A stretch of 44,315 nt of DNA, taken from positions 1 to 44,315 of the forward strand of contig JAGCWY010000012.1 of the NCBI GenBank assembly GCA_017961625.1, in the 5' to 3' direction. This DNA comes from Ruminococcus sp. Its GTDB lineage: Bacteria > Bacillota > Clostridia > Oscillospirales > Ruminococcaceae. Position 1 is the first letter of the stretch. Each line of letters opens with the position of its first letter. This document shows, piece after piece, positions 24,688 through 31,733 of this stretch. Under the pieces are notes generated by a model, which was not told the origin of the DNA, made no database searches, and was given only the letters and a program-made list of their open reading frames with translations. The position numbers and the translations under genes are program-made.

Positions 24688-25965
24688 ATGCCTGCAAATA
24701 TTGTAGTCGGAACTCAATGGGGAGACGAAGGAAAAGGCAAGATCATAGATATCCTTGCTTCCCGTGCAGATGTTGTAGTCCGTTCACAGGGCGGAAACAA
24801 CGCAGGTCACACAGTTGTAAATAATGGAGAGGTCTATAAGCTCCACCTTGTACCATCGGGTATACTTTACCCGAACGCCCTCAACCTTATCGGTGCAGGT
24901 GTCGTTCTTGACCCTAAGGACTTCATCGGTGAGCTTGACAACCTTGAATCAAGAGGTATAAAAACTCTCGGTCACTTAAAGGTCGACCCCCGCGCTCAGA
25001 TCGTAATGCCGTGGCATATCACTCTTGACGGTCTCTCCGAGGCTTTCCGCGGCGGCAAGGACATCGGTACTACAAAAAGAGGCATAGGACCTACATATAT
25101 GGATAAATATGAGCGCTGCGGAATCCGTATGTATGATCTCGTTCACCCCGAGGTGCTGGCAGAGAAGATACAATCCACAGGAAAGCTCAAAAATGAGATA
25201 ATCACTAAGGTATACGGCGGCGAAGCATTCGACCTTGACGCTGTTACAAAGGAATACACAGAGTACGGCAAGCGTCTCCTCCCCTACATGGATGACGTTT
25301 CGGTGCTCACCTTTGAGGCTCACAAGGCAGGCAAGACCATAATGTTCGAAGGCGCACAGGCTACTCTCCTCGATATCGACTTTGGTACATACCCCTACGT
25401 TACTTCCTCGCATCCTCTCTCGGCAGGCGTATGCGTAGGCACAGGCGTAGGTCCCAAGGTAATAACCAATATCATCGGTGTTGCAAAGGCTTATACCACC
25501 CGTGTAGGCAAGGGCCCATTCCCGACGGAGCTCGATGACGCAACAGGCGATCAGATCAGAAATGTAGGCGGAGAGTTCGGTACTACCACAGGCAGACCGA
25601 GAAGAACAGGCTGGTTCGACGCTGTTATAGTACGTCATTCCGTAAGAGTTAACGGTCTTGACAGTCTCGCTATCAACAAGCTGGATACTCTCGCAAATAT
25701 AGATACTCTCAAAATGTGTGTGGCTTATAAGAAGCCCGACGGCAGCGTTATAAAGGAATTTCCTCCAACTCTGGAGGAACTCGAGGGCTGTGAGCCAATA
25801 TACGAGGAATTCCCGGGATTTACCGAGGATATATCCAAGTGCAGGAGCTTCGACGAGCTCCCTGCAAACTGCAAGAGCTATATAGCCCGTCTTGAAGAGC
25901 TGGTAGGCTGCCACGTAAGCATGGTGGGCATAGGCCCTGACAGAGCACAGATACTTGAAAGATAA
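24688..25965 (+). CDS. purA: Adenylosuccinate synthetase
   Basis: The 425-residue enzyme joins IMP and aspartate with GTP, the first committed step to AMP. It carries GTQWGDEGKGKIID (P-loop, about 7-20), GGNNAGHTV, KRGIGPTYMDK, the VGKGPFPTE loop, the substrate region GRPRRTGWFDAV, and the C-terminal VGIGPDRAQ. The ATG at 24688 follows GAGG by 7 nt and matches the family N-terminus; the frame stays open 21 codons further upstream without support. It has its own promoter, separate from the lipoprotein gene before it. Confidence 0.98.
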   Translation: MPANIVVGTQWGDEGKGKIIDILASRADVVVRSQGGNNAGHTVVNNGEVYKLHLVPSGILYPNALNLIGAGVVLDPKDFIGELDNLESRGIKTLGHLKVDPRAQIVMPWHITLDGLSEAFRGGKDIGTTKRGIGPTYMDKYERCGIRMYDLVHPEVLAEKIQSTGKLKNEIITKVYGGEAFDLDAVTKEYTEYGKRLLPYMDDVSVLTFEAHKAGKTIMFEGAQATLLDIDFGTYPYVTSSHPLSAGVCVGTGVGPKVITNIIGVAKAYTTRVGKGPFPTELDDATGDQIRNVGGEFGTTTGRPRRTGWFDAVIVRHSVRVNGLDSLAINKLDTLANIDTLKMCVAYKKPDGSVIKEFPPTLEELEGCEPIYEEFPGFTEDISKCRSFDELPANCKSYIARLEELVGCHVSMVGIGPDRAQILER

Positions 25966-25977
25966 ATAATATGCGTT

Positions 25978-26001
25978 CAGCCGCTTCGGCGGCTGTTTGC
26001 T
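25978..26001 (+). terminator. Weak terminator after purA
   Basis: CAGCCGC-TTC-GGCGGCTG forms a stable hairpin with a UUCG-type loop, followed only by TTTGCTT. Read-through into the next gene is likely, because no clear promoter was seen in the remaining gap. Confidence 0.6.
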
Positions 26002-26041
26002 TATAAACAGGATATATTTATCAATAACTTGGAGGTCGGCC

Positions 26042-27274
26042 ATGAAATTCACCAAAAAACTCACAACAGCCGCAGCTGCGGCAGTACTTTGTGTAACATC
26101 AGCAACTCCGGCATACACAGTAGCAGAAACATCGGCTGTGGTATACGACGGTCAGGGAAATATCAGTTTCTCTCTCGAAGTCAACGAAAATACTCCTCGC
26201 TTCGGCAGCGTTGACGAAGCGGCTGAATTCGTAAAGGCTCAGCTAAAGCAACACGTTACCGAGTTCGACCTGTTAGTCACTGACTGGGTACCGGCAGACG
26301 AAGATAACGACATAACAGACTGTATCAGCGAAAAACTCATCATTATAACCGATGACCCTACTGAGGGTCTGTACCTTTCGCTCACATCTAACATCACATG
26401 CGGCTGCCTTTATCCATCGGAGGGCGCATATGCCAAATATAACGTGGAATACTACAACACCCCCGAGGAAGAGGCAGAGCTCACAGAGGTAATCGACAAT
26501 CTCAAGGATACTCCGGAATATATTGCTGTGAAGGATTCTGACATATACGACAAGATACTCTGGGCTTACGATATCGTCGTGTCAAATATGGATATCCACG
26601 AAGACCTTATGGACAGCGACTACTGCACCGCCTACAGCGCCGTGATAAAGAAGAAGGCAAACGAGTCCGGACAGGTGCATTTCCTCATAAGGCTGCTTCA
26701 GGAAATAGGAGTACAGCCCATGCTGTATCTTACCAATCTCTCAAGCCTTTCTAATGACGGTATCGGCTGTCATCTCCTCGTTATGGCGCAGATAGACGAT
26801 AAATTCTATTTCCTCGATCCCGTATGGGACCACCTTATGGGTGGAAGCCAGCACCGTTTCTTCCTCAAGGGCTATACAGACCTTGACAGCGAAAGCGACG
26901 GCAGCGACGAATTTACCCATATCCACCTTTTCCAGCTCTTTGGTATACCGATAGAAGAGGCTATGCAGGATTCTGAAATGGCTCCTACAGCCTACGTCAA
27001 ACCTGATACTTCGAGCTATACCGATGGAGATGTGAACGGAGACGGCGAGGTAAATGCCGTAGACGCTTCACTGGTGCTCAGGGAGTACGCCCTGCTTTCA
27101 GGTGAGACGCAGAGTGGAAGCTTCACCGATGCTCAGAAGAAAGCCGCTGATATCGACGAAAACGGCTTTGTAGACGCAGTTGATGCTTCCCGTATACTCT
27201 CATACTACGCTTATGTTTCAACCATAGAAGAAGGAGTTGCTCCTGAAGGTATAAAGGAGCACTCTATAAAATAA
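26042..27274 (+). CDS. Secreted transglutaminase-like dockerin protein without catalytic Cys
   Basis: The 410-residue protein has a signal peptide (about 1-28), a transglutaminase-like domain (about 160-265) and a C-terminal type I dockerin (about 328-395: DVNGDGEVNAVDASLVLREY and DIDENGFVDAVDASRILSYY). Aligned without gaps to the next gene's product, the catalytic Cys position is Glu208 (Ser209 beside it), while His243 and Asp259 (GCHLL, LDPVWD) are kept. It is therefore probably not an active Cys protease or transglutaminase and may be a binding or regulatory version. The dockerin predicts attachment to a cohesin scaffold outside the cell. GGAGG lies 6 nt before the ATG. Confidence 0.86.
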   Translation: MKFTKKLTTAAAAAVLCVTSATPAYTVAETSAVVYDGQGNISFSLEVNENTPRFGSVDEAAEFVKAQLKQHVTEFDLLVTDWVPADEDNDITDCISEKLIIITDDPTEGLYLSLTSNITCGCLYPSEGAYAKYNVEYYNTPEEEAELTEVIDNLKDTPEYIAVKDSDIYDKILWAYDIVVSNMDIHEDLMDSDYCTAYSAVIKKKANESGQVHFLIRLLQEIGVQPMLYLTNLSSLSNDGIGCHLLVMAQIDDKFYFLDPVWDHLMGGSQHRFFLKGYTDLDSESDGSDEFTHIHLFQLFGIPIEEAMQDSEMAPTAYVKPDTSSYTDGDVNGDGEVNAVDASLVLREYALLSGETQSGSFTDAQKKAADIDENGFVDAVDASRILSYYAYVSTIEEGVAPEGIKEHSIK

Positions 27275-27301
27275 GCTCTTGATACAAAAGGAGGTCTTAA
27301 T

Positions 27302-28477
27302 GTGAAATTTACTATAAAAGCAGCTGCTCTAATGTTGGCTGCCGTGCTTGCTTTAGCTGCTCCGGCTCCACTATACGCAGCCGCTGAACAATCGTCCGTA
27401 TCTGAAGCTGCGGAGGAGTATGTATGCGCCTCGGACAGTGAAGCGGCACAGATAATAAGACAGTCACTGAAAGATCATTCCGAAGAATTTACAATCGAAC
27501 TTCCGGATAACGGCGAGGATCAGAAGGAAAAGGGCTTTCAACTGGTATACGACGCCTTCGGCGAGACAGGCAGCGGCACTGAGGGAGACTACCTGAGATT
27601 CTCGGTACACGGCTTCAAATGCGGCTTATCCAAGCTTGATGGAAAGCTTGTCATGAAATACAGCTTTACCTACTATACCACCCTTGAAGAAGAAGCCGCC
27701 CTGACGGATAAGCTGAAAGAGGTAATGTCAGAAAATAATTTCAGCAGTATCACCGGCGACTATAACAAGATACGCAGTATCTACCAGTACATCACTTCAA
27801 CAGTGCAGTACTCCGAGGACGAGGAAGACGACTATGCCTTCACCGCCTACAGTGCTCTCATCAGAGGAAGCGCCGTATGTCAGGGAGTTACTCAGCTGCT
27901 ATACCGTATGTACAACGACTGCGGTATCCCCTGCCGGATAATAGCTGGAAAGACCTACGATATAACAAACGATGCCGAAAGGGGAAATCATGTATGGCTG
28001 ATAGTCAAGCTTGACGGGCTTTACTATTACCTCGACCCGACGTGGGACATGAAGTTCGGAGGTAAATCCTTCTATTATTTTCTGAAAGGTAGCTCAGACT
28101 TTGATTCCGCTGCTCCCAGGCTCATGCACAAGGCGACGAACGATAACCAGAAAACCTTCCCCGATTACAGCTCGGAGAGTTTCGTGGCCGATTACCCCAT
28201 ATCCAATGAAGCCTACAAGTCTCCAGAGTACAGCCCCGGCGACATAAACGGTGACAAGCTTATAGACGCGGTAGACGCTTCTCTTATTCTTGCGGAGTAC
28301 GCACGGCTTTCCACAGGAAATTACAGTTCATTCAGTTCAACACAGTCAGTATACGCGGACGTTGACCGCAGCGGTACAGTGGACGCGGTGGACGCTTCCA
28401 CAGTGCTTGCATACTACGCAGTTATATCCAACGGATCAAATTTAACTCTTTCTGACTTTATAAAACTGGGTAAATAA
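27302..28477 (+). CDS. Secreted transglutaminase-like protease with dockerin, complete triad
   Basis: The 391-residue protein has a signal peptide (about 1-27), a transglutaminase-like domain with the full triad Cys193 (GSAVCQG), His230 (GNHVW) and Asp245 (YLDPTWD), and a type I dockerin (about 312-376: DINGDKLIDAVDASLILAEY and DVDRSGTVDAVDASTVLAYY). It would act as a peptidase or protein-crosslinking enzyme on the cellulosome or cell surface. The start is a GTG 7 nt after GGAGG; the ATG one base before runs straight into a stop. It follows its paralogue by 27 nt, so the two form one operon and come from a duplication. Confidence 0.9.
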   Translation: MKFTIKAAALMLAAVLALAAPAPLYAAAEQSSVSEAAEEYVCASDSEAAQIIRQSLKDHSEEFTIELPDNGEDQKEKGFQLVYDAFGETGSGTEGDYLRFSVHGFKCGLSKLDGKLVMKYSFTYYTTLEEEAALTDKLKEVMSENNFSSITGDYNKIRSIYQYITSTVQYSEDEEDDYAFTAYSALIRGSAVCQGVTQLLYRMYNDCGIPCRIIAGKTYDITNDAERGNHVWLIVKLDGLYYYLDPTWDMKFGGKSFYYFLKGSSDFDSAAPRLMHKATNDNQKTFPDYSSESFVADYPISNEAYKSPEYSPGDINGDKLIDAVDASLILAEYARLSTGNYSSFSSTQSVYADVDRSGTVDAVDASTVLAYYAVISNGSNLTLSDFIKLGK

Positions 28478-28570
28478 CATTTTGCACGGTCAGAGCAGTT
28501 GCGCAAGCGGCTGTCTTCGACTGACAAAAAGTTATATTCCCATAAAAATTCATTAACCGAGGTGTTTATT

Positions 28571-29740
28571 ATGTATGATGAAAAGAACCCAGCTGGCGGT
28601 ATCCCGGAAGAAATAGATTATACGCCCGACAATGCCAAGAAGGGCGCTCCCCAAGGAGTATCCGCCCCTATTTTGGATGACTTTGGATATACTGCTCCTT
28701 CCGCAAAAAAGGATGGTCCCACAGGTGTTTCGGCACCGGTACTCGACGATATGAGCTCATATGGTCAGGGCGCTGAGAAAAAGGGGGCTCCAACCGGAGT
28801 ATCAGCTCCCGTACTTGACGACGGTATGAATTACGCTGGAACAGGTGCCAAAAAGGGCAATCCCACTGGAGTATCGGCTCCTGTTCTCGACGACGGTGCT
28901 GCTTATATCCACGAAAAGCTCGTTCTCACAGACGATGACATAATAAACGGTCTTACTCCCGATCTCAAAGCGCGTTTTGACGCGCTCCCTGCCGACAAGC
29001 AGCAGCAGATTATCGACATGAGAAGGGCACAGCTCGGCGCTGTAGCACCTCCGGAGGATATAAAAGCTCCGATACTCGACGAGGATAACTATACTCCCCC
29101 TCCGAAAAAGGAGGAACCAAAGCAACCAGAAACTCCAATAGCCGCTCCTATACTGGACGACGAGCCGGAGCCTCCAAAGTATCAGCCTAAATACGTTGAC
29201 GAAGACCTTGAAAGAGCTAAGGCTGAGGCTTCAAAAAAAGCGGTGTCTTCACAGCTCATATCGGATCAGAAGGACTCTGAGGCAAGCCGCAGAATGATGC
29301 TGGAGCTCAAAGAACAGGCTCGCCAGCAACAGGCCGAAAAGGGCTTCCATATCGTTTTAGTGCTTGCTGTGCTTGGCATTATAGCAGCCGCTATGTTCTA
29401 TGTCTTCTATTCGGGAGCAGCCTCCTTCCCATACAAGGGAGAGCTGGGTGGTATAAAGGCCGTAGTTGAAAGCTCCTCTATTTATATCGCCGCTATAGTA
29501 GGTGTGCTGTCACTTGCCCTCATCGCTGGAATCGGCGGTCTAAAAACACTCACATCGGTTGTTATGCTGCTTTTCGGTATAATACAGATAGTGCCGGGGA
29601 TAATGATGATACCCCAACATGACGGAAACAGCGTGCTGAAAATAGTGTTCTATGCGGTACCACTCATAATCTCATGGGTAATATTCTTCATACTTGCCAG
29701 CAGCGAGGAAGTTGGACAGTTCTACAACAGAAAAAAATAG
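28571..29740 (+). CDS. Unrecognised four-TM protein with repeated GVSAP(V/I)LDD tail
   Basis: The 389-residue protein has a long disordered cytoplasmic-looking tail (1-255) with four near-identical units of about 23 residues (core KKGAPTGVSAPVLDD, about 23-37, 46-60, 70-84, 93-108) and two shorter copies of API(L)D(D/E) (about 166 and 193). A small helical segment follows (115-155, LTDDDIINGLTPDLKARFDAL), then a Lys/Glu-rich stretch. Four membrane segments come last (about 261-280, 303-323, 327-347, 356-376). There is no signal peptide. The repeats look like short linear binding motifs, so a scaffold or sorting role is imaginable, but this is speculation. The ATG 28571 has GAGGTG at 6 nt. Confidence 0.82.
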   Translation: MYDEKNPAGGIPEEIDYTPDNAKKGAPQGVSAPILDDFGYTAPSAKKDGPTGVSAPVLDDMSSYGQGAEKKGAPTGVSAPVLDDGMNYAGTGAKKGNPTGVSAPVLDDGAAYIHEKLVLTDDDIINGLTPDLKARFDALPADKQQQIIDMRRAQLGAVAPPEDIKAPILDEDNYTPPPKKEEPKQPETPIAAPILDDEPEPPKYQPKYVDEDLERAKAEASKKAVSSQLISDQKDSEASRRMMLELKEQARQQQAEKGFHIVLVLAVLGIIAAAMFYVFYSGAASFPYKGELGGIKAVVESSSIYIAAIVGVLSLALIAGIGGLKTLTSVVMLLFGIIQIVPGIMMIPQHDGNSVLKIVFYAVPLIISWVIFFILASSEEVGQFYNRKK

Positions 29741-29751
29741 CATAATACCTG

Positions 29752-29780
29752 ACGGGCGGCTTAATTCCGCCCGTTTTTTT
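29752..29780 (+). terminator. Terminator after the repeat-tailed membrane protein
   Basis: ACGGGCGG pairs perfectly with CCGCCCGT around a 7-base loop and is followed by seven Ts. Confidence 0.93.
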
Positions 29781-29860
29781 GCGTGTATGAGTCGGGGGCA
29801 AAGTAACCAGTAAATTAGAACGACAGAAACGCCGTTCTCCACTCTCTTCACATTATGTAC

Positions 29861-29977
29861 TTAAAGCGATGAACAATTAACGGTGTTGTAAAAGATATTT
29901 GGTTTACGAGCAAAATGTTGTAAGTAGTCGAACTGACTTAAATCAATAAGGAAGCCATAATGGACAGTCTTTAACAT
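29861..29977 (-). CDS. Possible 38-residue ORF downstream of spoVM
   Basis: On the minus strand an ATG at 29977 follows a strong ribosome binding site (AAGGGGG, 29985-29991, 7 nt spacing). It opens a short frame beginning MLKTVHYGFLIDLSQFDYL and ending with TAA at 29861. No family is recognised. It sits behind the nested inverted repeat at 29985-30034. It may be a real microprotein, the start of a decayed insertion-sequence gene, or chance. The surrounding 29781-30075 region holds nothing else I can name. Confidence 0.3.
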   Translation of the reverse strand: MLKTVHYGFLIDLSQFDYLQHFARKPNIFYNTVNCSSL

Positions 29978-29984
29978 AAAATAA

Positions 29985-30034
29985 CCCCCTTAAAGTTTTC
30001 ACACTTTTGTTTTTTAGTGTGTCTACTCCAGGGG
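29985..30034 (-). promoter_or_regulatory. Nested inverted repeat covering a ribosome binding site
   Basis: Outer arms CCCCT and AGGGG (29986-29990 with 30030-30034) enclose inner arms CACACT and AGTGTG (30000-30005 with 30016-30021). On the minus strand the 3' outer arm is the AAGGGGG ribosome binding site of the 38-codon frame, so folding would hide it. A TATAAT lies at 30035-30040 on the same strand without a good -35. It could be an RNA switch, a transcript end, or the terminal repeat of a lost insertion element. Confidence 0.4.
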
Positions 30035-30075
30035 ATTATATCATTAGTTGACATCCTTTATGGCTTTACGTTATG

Positions 30076-30159
30076 CTATTGCTCTTCCTTTTTTATGCCG
30101 AATATCACTCTCAGCAACCCTGATATGAATCTTGGGCTCTTTATGACTACTATCTTCAA
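30076..30159 (-). CDS. spoVM: Stage V sporulation protein M-like microprotein
   Basis: A 27-residue frame starts at TTG 30157-30159, 9 nt after the strong site AAAGGAGG. It begins MKIVVIKSPRFISGLL and ends KKEEQ. B. subtilis SpoVM (26 residues, MKFYTIKLPKFLGGIV...) shares MK, IK, the structurally important Pro9, Phe11, the Gly, the Arg and the amphipathic helix pattern. SpoVM marks the convex forespore membrane and anchors the SpoIVA coat base. The position just after thiN at the end of the prpC-prkC-rsgA-thiN cluster is the same as in Bacillus. Identification rests on both sequence and synteny; the gene is far too short for routine gene calling. Confidence 0.85.
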   Translation of the reverse strand: MKIVVIKSPRFISGLLRVIFGIKKEEQ

Positions 30160-30171
30160 TATGTACTCCCT

Positions 30172-30206
30172 CCTTTGATGATATACTCCATTATATTCAT
30201 CAAAGG
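30172..30206 (-). promoter_or_regulatory. Hairpin that buries the spoVM ribosome binding site
   Basis: CCTTTGATG and CATCAAAGG form a perfect 9-bp stem, extended by ATATA/TATAT past a bulge, in the 55-nt gap between thiN and spoVM. The 3' arm contains the AAAGG part of the AAAGGAGG site of spoVM. No T-run follows, so it is not a terminator. In the folded state translation of spoVM from the long operon message would be low; a shorter transcript starting within the stem would free it. Regulation is inference. Confidence 0.6.
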
Positions 30207-30214
30207 CGTTTTTG

Positions 30215-30859
30215 TTACTCCTTATCGGTGAGAATTATCAGCGCGAGGCCGTGATTTATGCGGAGTGAAGCCTTTCCTCCCACTATTTCATTACTTACGC
30301 CTATAGGGAAGGATTGAACCATAAGATAATCCTCAAGGGGGTATTTAACGCCTCGGAGATAGTCTATACCTATAGATTCCGAAAGTGCAAACACCGATAT
30401 ATAAATACTCCTACCGCCACTCTTGTATGTTACATCGCCGTCGTCAGGACTCTGTACCGTGAGCACGCTATCTCCGAGAATCCTCAGATCACAGCCCTGC
30501 TGCAAAGCGTATATCATCGTCTGTATATTGGCTATGGAGTGCTCAAAGCGCCTTCCACCTAGAGCTCCGTACAGCTCGATACTCTTATAGCCTAGCTCTA
30601 TTGCCTTCTTTACCGCCATAAGGGTATCTGTATCGTCCTTTTCCGGTATACTAGCTATCACCTCGGCATCGTCGGGAAGCTTTTCGGTAAAGGAGTCGAA
30701 ATCACCTGTAACAATATCCGGCTTTATGCCGAATCTCCTTGCATTGTACAAGCCGCTGTCAGCACATATTATACAGCCGAAACCATCCCAGTAGCCCTCA
30801 GTATTATACGGCTCCCTGTCTGGCATATCTCCGCCGGCTATTATTGCACATTTCTTCAT
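30215..30859 (-). CDS. thiN: Thiamine pyrophosphokinase
   Basis: The 214-residue enzyme converts thiamine to thiamine pyrophosphate with ATP. The N-terminal catalytic domain has IICADSG (about 31-37), DIVTGDFDSF, EKDDTDTLMA and GALGGRRFEHSIANI; the C-terminal beta domain binds thiamine (about 130-210). The ATG at 30859 overlaps the rsgA stop (ATGA). Its product TPP is the cofactor of the split transketolase encoded at the left of this window. In B. subtilis rpe lies between rsgA and thiN; it is absent here. Confidence 0.94.
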   Translation of the reverse strand: MKKCAIIAGGDMPDREPYNTEGYWDGFGCIICADSGLYNARRFGIKPDIVTGDFDSFTEKLPDDAEVIASIPEKDDTDTLMAVKKAIELGYKSIELYGALGGRRFEHSIANIQTMIYALQQGCDLRILGDSVLTVQSPDDGDVTYKSGGRSIYISVFALSESIGIDYLRGVKYPLEDYLMVQSFPIGVSNEIVGGKASLRINHGLALIILTDKE

Positions 30860-31731
30860 TTCAGTTCCCACTCCTTCAGCTGTTTTGCTTCCTCGTACAT
30901 AGTCTTATAGCTTTCGTGACGACTACTGGATATATCTCCTCTCTCCACCGCCGCAACTACCGCACAGCCCTTCTCACAGATGTGAGCGCAGTCTCTGAAA
31001 CGGCACTCCTCCGTAAGTCCTTCAAACTCCCGGAAGCAGCCTGCAAGCTCCTCCTTGCGTATGATATCGTACCGGTTGGTATCAAAGGTTGAAAATCCTG
31101 GTGTATCTGCTATATATCCGCCTTCGCTGAGCTTGTAAAGCTCAGCATGGCGAGTGGTATGCCTTCCTCTGCCCAGCTTGCGGCTTATCTCTCCCGTGGC
31201 TATATTCAGCGTAGGATCGACAGCGTTGAGGAGAGTGGATTTTCCGGCTCCGGAATTGCCCGTAAAGGCACTTATCCGTCCCCGGAGCAGTTCCCTGACA
31301 GCTTCCACCGACCCCTCATCGTCATAGCTGACCTCTGCCACGTCTATGCCTATACCCCCGTATATCTCGTGTATAGGACGACTGTCGCCAAGATCAGTCT
31401 TAGTGATGACCACCACTGGGGTTATTCCCTTGTACTCAGCTATGGCTATGAACTTGTCAAGTATAAGGTAATTAGGGGCAGGTTCACAGGTAGACACTAT
31501 AAATATGAGCTGGTCGAGATTTGCAAGAGGAGGTCTGATTATACAGTTTTTGCGTTCGGCTATATCGGCTATAACTCCATTTTCCACCGTTACCCTGTCG
31601 CCGACGCAGGGGCTTATCCCTCTGTTGCGGAAAACTCCCCTCGCTTTGCACTCATATATACCGTCAGGGGACTCTACACTGTAGAGTCCCCCTAAGCATT
31701 TTATTATTATTCCGCAGAATTTATCTGCCAT
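30856..31731 (-). CDS. rsgA: Ribosome small-subunit GTPase RsgA (CpgA)
   Basis: The 291-residue protein has an N-terminal OB fold (about 1-65), a circularly permuted GTPase in the order G4 (VVVITKTD), G1 (FTGNSGAGKSTLLN), G2 (RHTTRHAELY), G3 (IADTPGF), and a C-terminal zinc site (CRFRDCAHICEKGC). It helps late maturation of the 30S subunit. The start ATG 31731 lies 2 nt after the prkC stop; an upstream frame of 17 codons inside prkC is rejected. Its Bacillus homologue is phosphorylated by PrkC, and the neighbouring genes fit that link. Confidence 0.95.
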   Translation of the reverse strand: MADKFCGIIIKCLGGLYSVESPDGIYECKARGVFRNRGISPCVGDRVTVENGVIADIAERKNCIIRPPLANLDQLIFIVSTCEPAPNYLILDKFIAIAEYKGITPVVVITKTDLGDSRPIHEIYGGIGIDVAEVSYDDEGSVEAVRELLRGRISAFTGNSGAGKSTLLNAVDPTLNIATGEISRKLGRGRHTTRHAELYKLSEGGYIADTPGFSTFDTNRYDIIRKEELAGCFREFEGLTEECRFRDCAHICEKGCAVVAAVERGDISSSRHESYKTMYEEAKQLKEWELK

Positions 31732-31733
31732 TG

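Noticed and set aside
24976..26118. 380-codon open frame on the minus strand over purA
   Set aside because: It is the antisense shadow of purA; composition is Cys/Ser/Tyr-rich without domains, and purA itself is certain.
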